A stretch of 7,044 bases of DNA, from the NCBI GenBank assembly GCA_017451665.1, contig JAFTNX010000028.1, positions 1-7,044 on the forward strand. Reading direction: 5' to 3'. The notes beneath the pieces were generated by a model that had not been told where the DNA came from, did not search any database, and saw only the letters and a list, made by a program, of their open reading frames with translations. The position numbers were made by a program, and so were the translations under genes. The stretch comes from Oscillospiraceae bacterium (GTDB lineage Bacteria; Bacillota; Clostridia; Oscillospirales; Ruminococcaceae). Of this stretch, positions 5,970 through 7,044 are shown one piece after another (the first letter of the stretch is position 1; the number at the start of each line of letters is the position of its first letter).

Positions 5970-6764
5970 ATGAAAAAACTCTTTGTTATATTGGTGGCGT
6001 TTTGTATGACACTTTCTGTTACTGGTTGTGGGGCTGATAAAAAGGACGAAAAGGATACCACAACAAAAACTACTACTACAACAGTGACTACAACTGCCGA
6101 AACCGAAAAGCCAGAGGAAGAACTTTTCTTTGAAACACTGTTTAAAAAAGGTCCTTCACCTGACTGGCACATGGCTGCAGGCTGGTCAAATGGCGCACCT
6201 TTTGACTGTATCTGGAGTGAAAACTGCGTCAAGTTTGAAGACGGAGTTTTGAAGCTCAAAATCGATAAGATTGTTGAAGGTCAGTATCGTGGTGGCGAAT
6301 ACAGAACAAACGATATGTACGGTTATGGTCTTTACGAGGTTGAAATGAAGGCTATAAAGAATGTGGGAGTTGTTTCGTCGTTCTTTACCTATACAGGGCC
6401 TTCCGACAACAACCCTTGGGACGAAATCGACATTGAATTTTTAGGCAAGGACACCACAAAGGTGCAGTTTAATTACTACACCGACGGCGTTGGTGGCCAC
6501 GAATATATGCACGACCTTGGATTTGATGCGTCAGAGGATTTTCACAAGTACGCTTTTAAATGGGAAAAGGACAAAATTACATGGTACGTTGACGGACAAG
6601 AAGTTTACAGCGCAACTGAAAATCTACCTTCAACACCTGGAAAAATTATGATGAACGCATGGAACGGTGTAGGCGTTGACGGCTGGCTTGGAAGATTTGA
6701 CGGCACAACCCCTCTTACTGCTGAATATAAAAGCGTTAAATTCACCCCGATTGAAAATCTGTAA
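5970..6764 (+). CDS. Lichenase (GH16 endo-beta-1,3-1,4-glucanase) lipoprotein
   Basis: This 264-aa lipoprotein hydrolyses mixed-linkage beta-glucans such as barley glucan or lichenan (EC 3.2.1.73 by family). The signal ends in lipobox VTGC (Cys20). A Thr-rich linker (about 29-45) precedes a complete GH16 domain (about 52-264). The active site WDEIDIEF gives nucleophile E152, D154 and acid/base E156. Typical lichenase segments are present: GWSNGAPFDCIW, YGYGLYEVEMK, SSFFTYTGP, GKDTTKVQFNYY, GVGGHE, STPGKIMMNAWNG and the WLGRFDG loop. The domain closely follows Bacillus and clostridial lichenases. The second cysteine of their disulfide appears replaced by Gly (RGGEYR instead of DCAEYR), leaving Cys80 and Cys86 unmatched. 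Start choice: the ATG at 5964 is only 2 nt from GGGAGG (5956-5961). The ATG at 5970 has an 8-nt spacer and gives a cleaner MKKL signal. Confidence 0.95.
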   Translation: MKKLFVILVAFCMTLSVTGCGADKKDEKDTTTKTTTTTVTTTAETEKPEEELFFETLFKKGPSPDWHMAAGWSNGAPFDCIWSENCVKFEDGVLKLKIDKIVEGQYRGGEYRTNDMYGYGLYEVEMKAIKNVGVVSSFFTYTGPSDNNPWDEIDIEFLGKDTTKVQFNYYTDGVGGHEYMHDLGFDASEDFHKYAFKWEKDKITWYVDGQEVYSATENLPSTPGKIMMNAWNGVGVDGWLGRFDGTTPLTAEYKSVKFTPIENL

Positions 6765-7040
6765 TAAAAATTCCACAGCATATGTTGGATAGACACAGAG
6801 AAGTATATTATATGAATTTATCGTGGGAAACCTTTCTGAAGAAAGGTTGTCCCCCGAGCCCCTTTCCAAAGACTTTTAACGTAAAATCCCATATAGGGCT
6901 TGAACCCTATATGGGATTTTAAATTGAAAGTTTTAGGAAAAGAGTTTGAGGAATAACCCTTTTTCAAAAGGGTTTTCCTCAATAGGTCCGTGTAATACTC
7001 CTCTGTGTCCACCCACCTTATGTCGTGGAATTTTTTATTT
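6763..7040. repeat. Palindromic MITE-like repeat element, about 278 bp
   Basis: The whole stretch is one long imperfect inverted repeat. The outer ends match over about 45 bp: AATAAAAATTCCAC, then GACACAGAGAAGTAT on the left mirror ATACTCCTCTGTGTC, then GTGGAATTTTTTATT on the right. Inside, the arms continue to mirror each other (GGGAAACCTTTC against the complement of GGGTTTTCCTC; CTTTCCAAAGACTTTTAA against the complement of the right arm) up to a perfect central hairpin. Each arm carries its own small hairpin: AACCTTTC/GAAAGGTT (6829-6848) and AACCCTTT/AAAGGGTT (6955-6974). No transposase is encoded. The left end touches the lichenase stop, and the right flank is cut by the window edge, so a target duplication cannot be tested. 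It is probably a non-autonomous mobile or genome-dispersed repeat and may also end the lichenase transcript. Confidence 0.75.
6882..6921. repeat. Central 17-bp perfect hairpin of the palindromic element
   Basis: Bases 6882-6898 pair without mismatch with 6905-6921 around a 6-nt loop (CTTGAA). The arm contains AAAATCCCATATAGGG. It is the strongest secondary structure in the window. No T-run follows on either strand, so it is not a classical terminator by itself. Confidence 0.85.
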
Positions 7041-7044
7041 CCTA

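Noticed and set aside
6055..6105. ACA/ACT-rich triplet run in the lichenase gene and the similar short run near 3682 as tandem repeats
   Set aside because: They encode Thr-rich linkers after the lipoprotein cysteine, a normal feature. The repeat is irregular, with no sign of phase-variable length or frameshift.
6605..6869. Minus-strand reading frames of 63 and 79 codons across the lichenase end and repeat
   Set aside because: They are antisense to the conserved GH16 C-terminus and have no protein signature.
6818..7012. Minus-strand reading frame of 64 codons inside the right-end repeat
   Set aside because: It lies wholly in the palindromic element, runs through its hairpins and has no recognisable protein features, so it is a by-product of the repeat.

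Overview
The window is AT-rich and densely coded. Gene signals are typical of a Gram-positive gut or rumen Firmicute, most likely a Ruminococcus-like member of the Oscillospiraceae. The evidence is strong AGGAGG-type ribosome sites, lipoproteins with Thr-rich linkers, a surface protein with an xxxTG/KKRK sortase-like tail, and glycosidases closest in motif layout to clostridial beta-glucanases. The genus is an inference; no rRNA or marker gene is present.

Layout. Minus strand, 160-1387: an overlapping ECF sigma factor / membrane anti-sigma pair, read from a good sigma-A-type promoter at 1425-1453. Plus strand: (1) a cytoplasmic GH5 endoglucanase of the CelC type (1591-2616) ending in an intrinsic terminator; (2) a two-gene unit of an unrecognised cell-surface protein (2859-3563) and a solute-binding lipoprotein (3595-5019), ending in a terminator; (3) an AraC-family regulator with its own promoter (5145-5879); (4) a GH16 lichenase lipoprotein (5970-6764). 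The right end is a roughly 278-bp palindromic repeat (6763-7040) that starts at the lichenase stop codon.

How they may work together. The lichenase on the outer face would cut mixed-linkage beta-glucan. The surface protein may help hold glucan, the solute-binding lipoprotein would capture oligosaccharides, and the GH5 enzyme, which has no signal peptide, would finish them inside the cell. The ABC permeases and ATPase are not in the window.

The main discovery-type signal is regulatory. The GH5 gene, the surface-protein operon and the lichenase each carry the same roughly 20-bp motif (core ATTAAAwmTnTGATATAwA). It sits in the place of the -35 box, exactly 17 bp before a good -10 box, and a second, more degenerate copy lies immediately upstream in a 20-bp tandem. 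This looks like a direct-repeat activator site that ties the three units into one regulon. The AraC-family protein encoded between them is the obvious candidate activator, and its own promoter lacks the motif and has a near-consensus -35.
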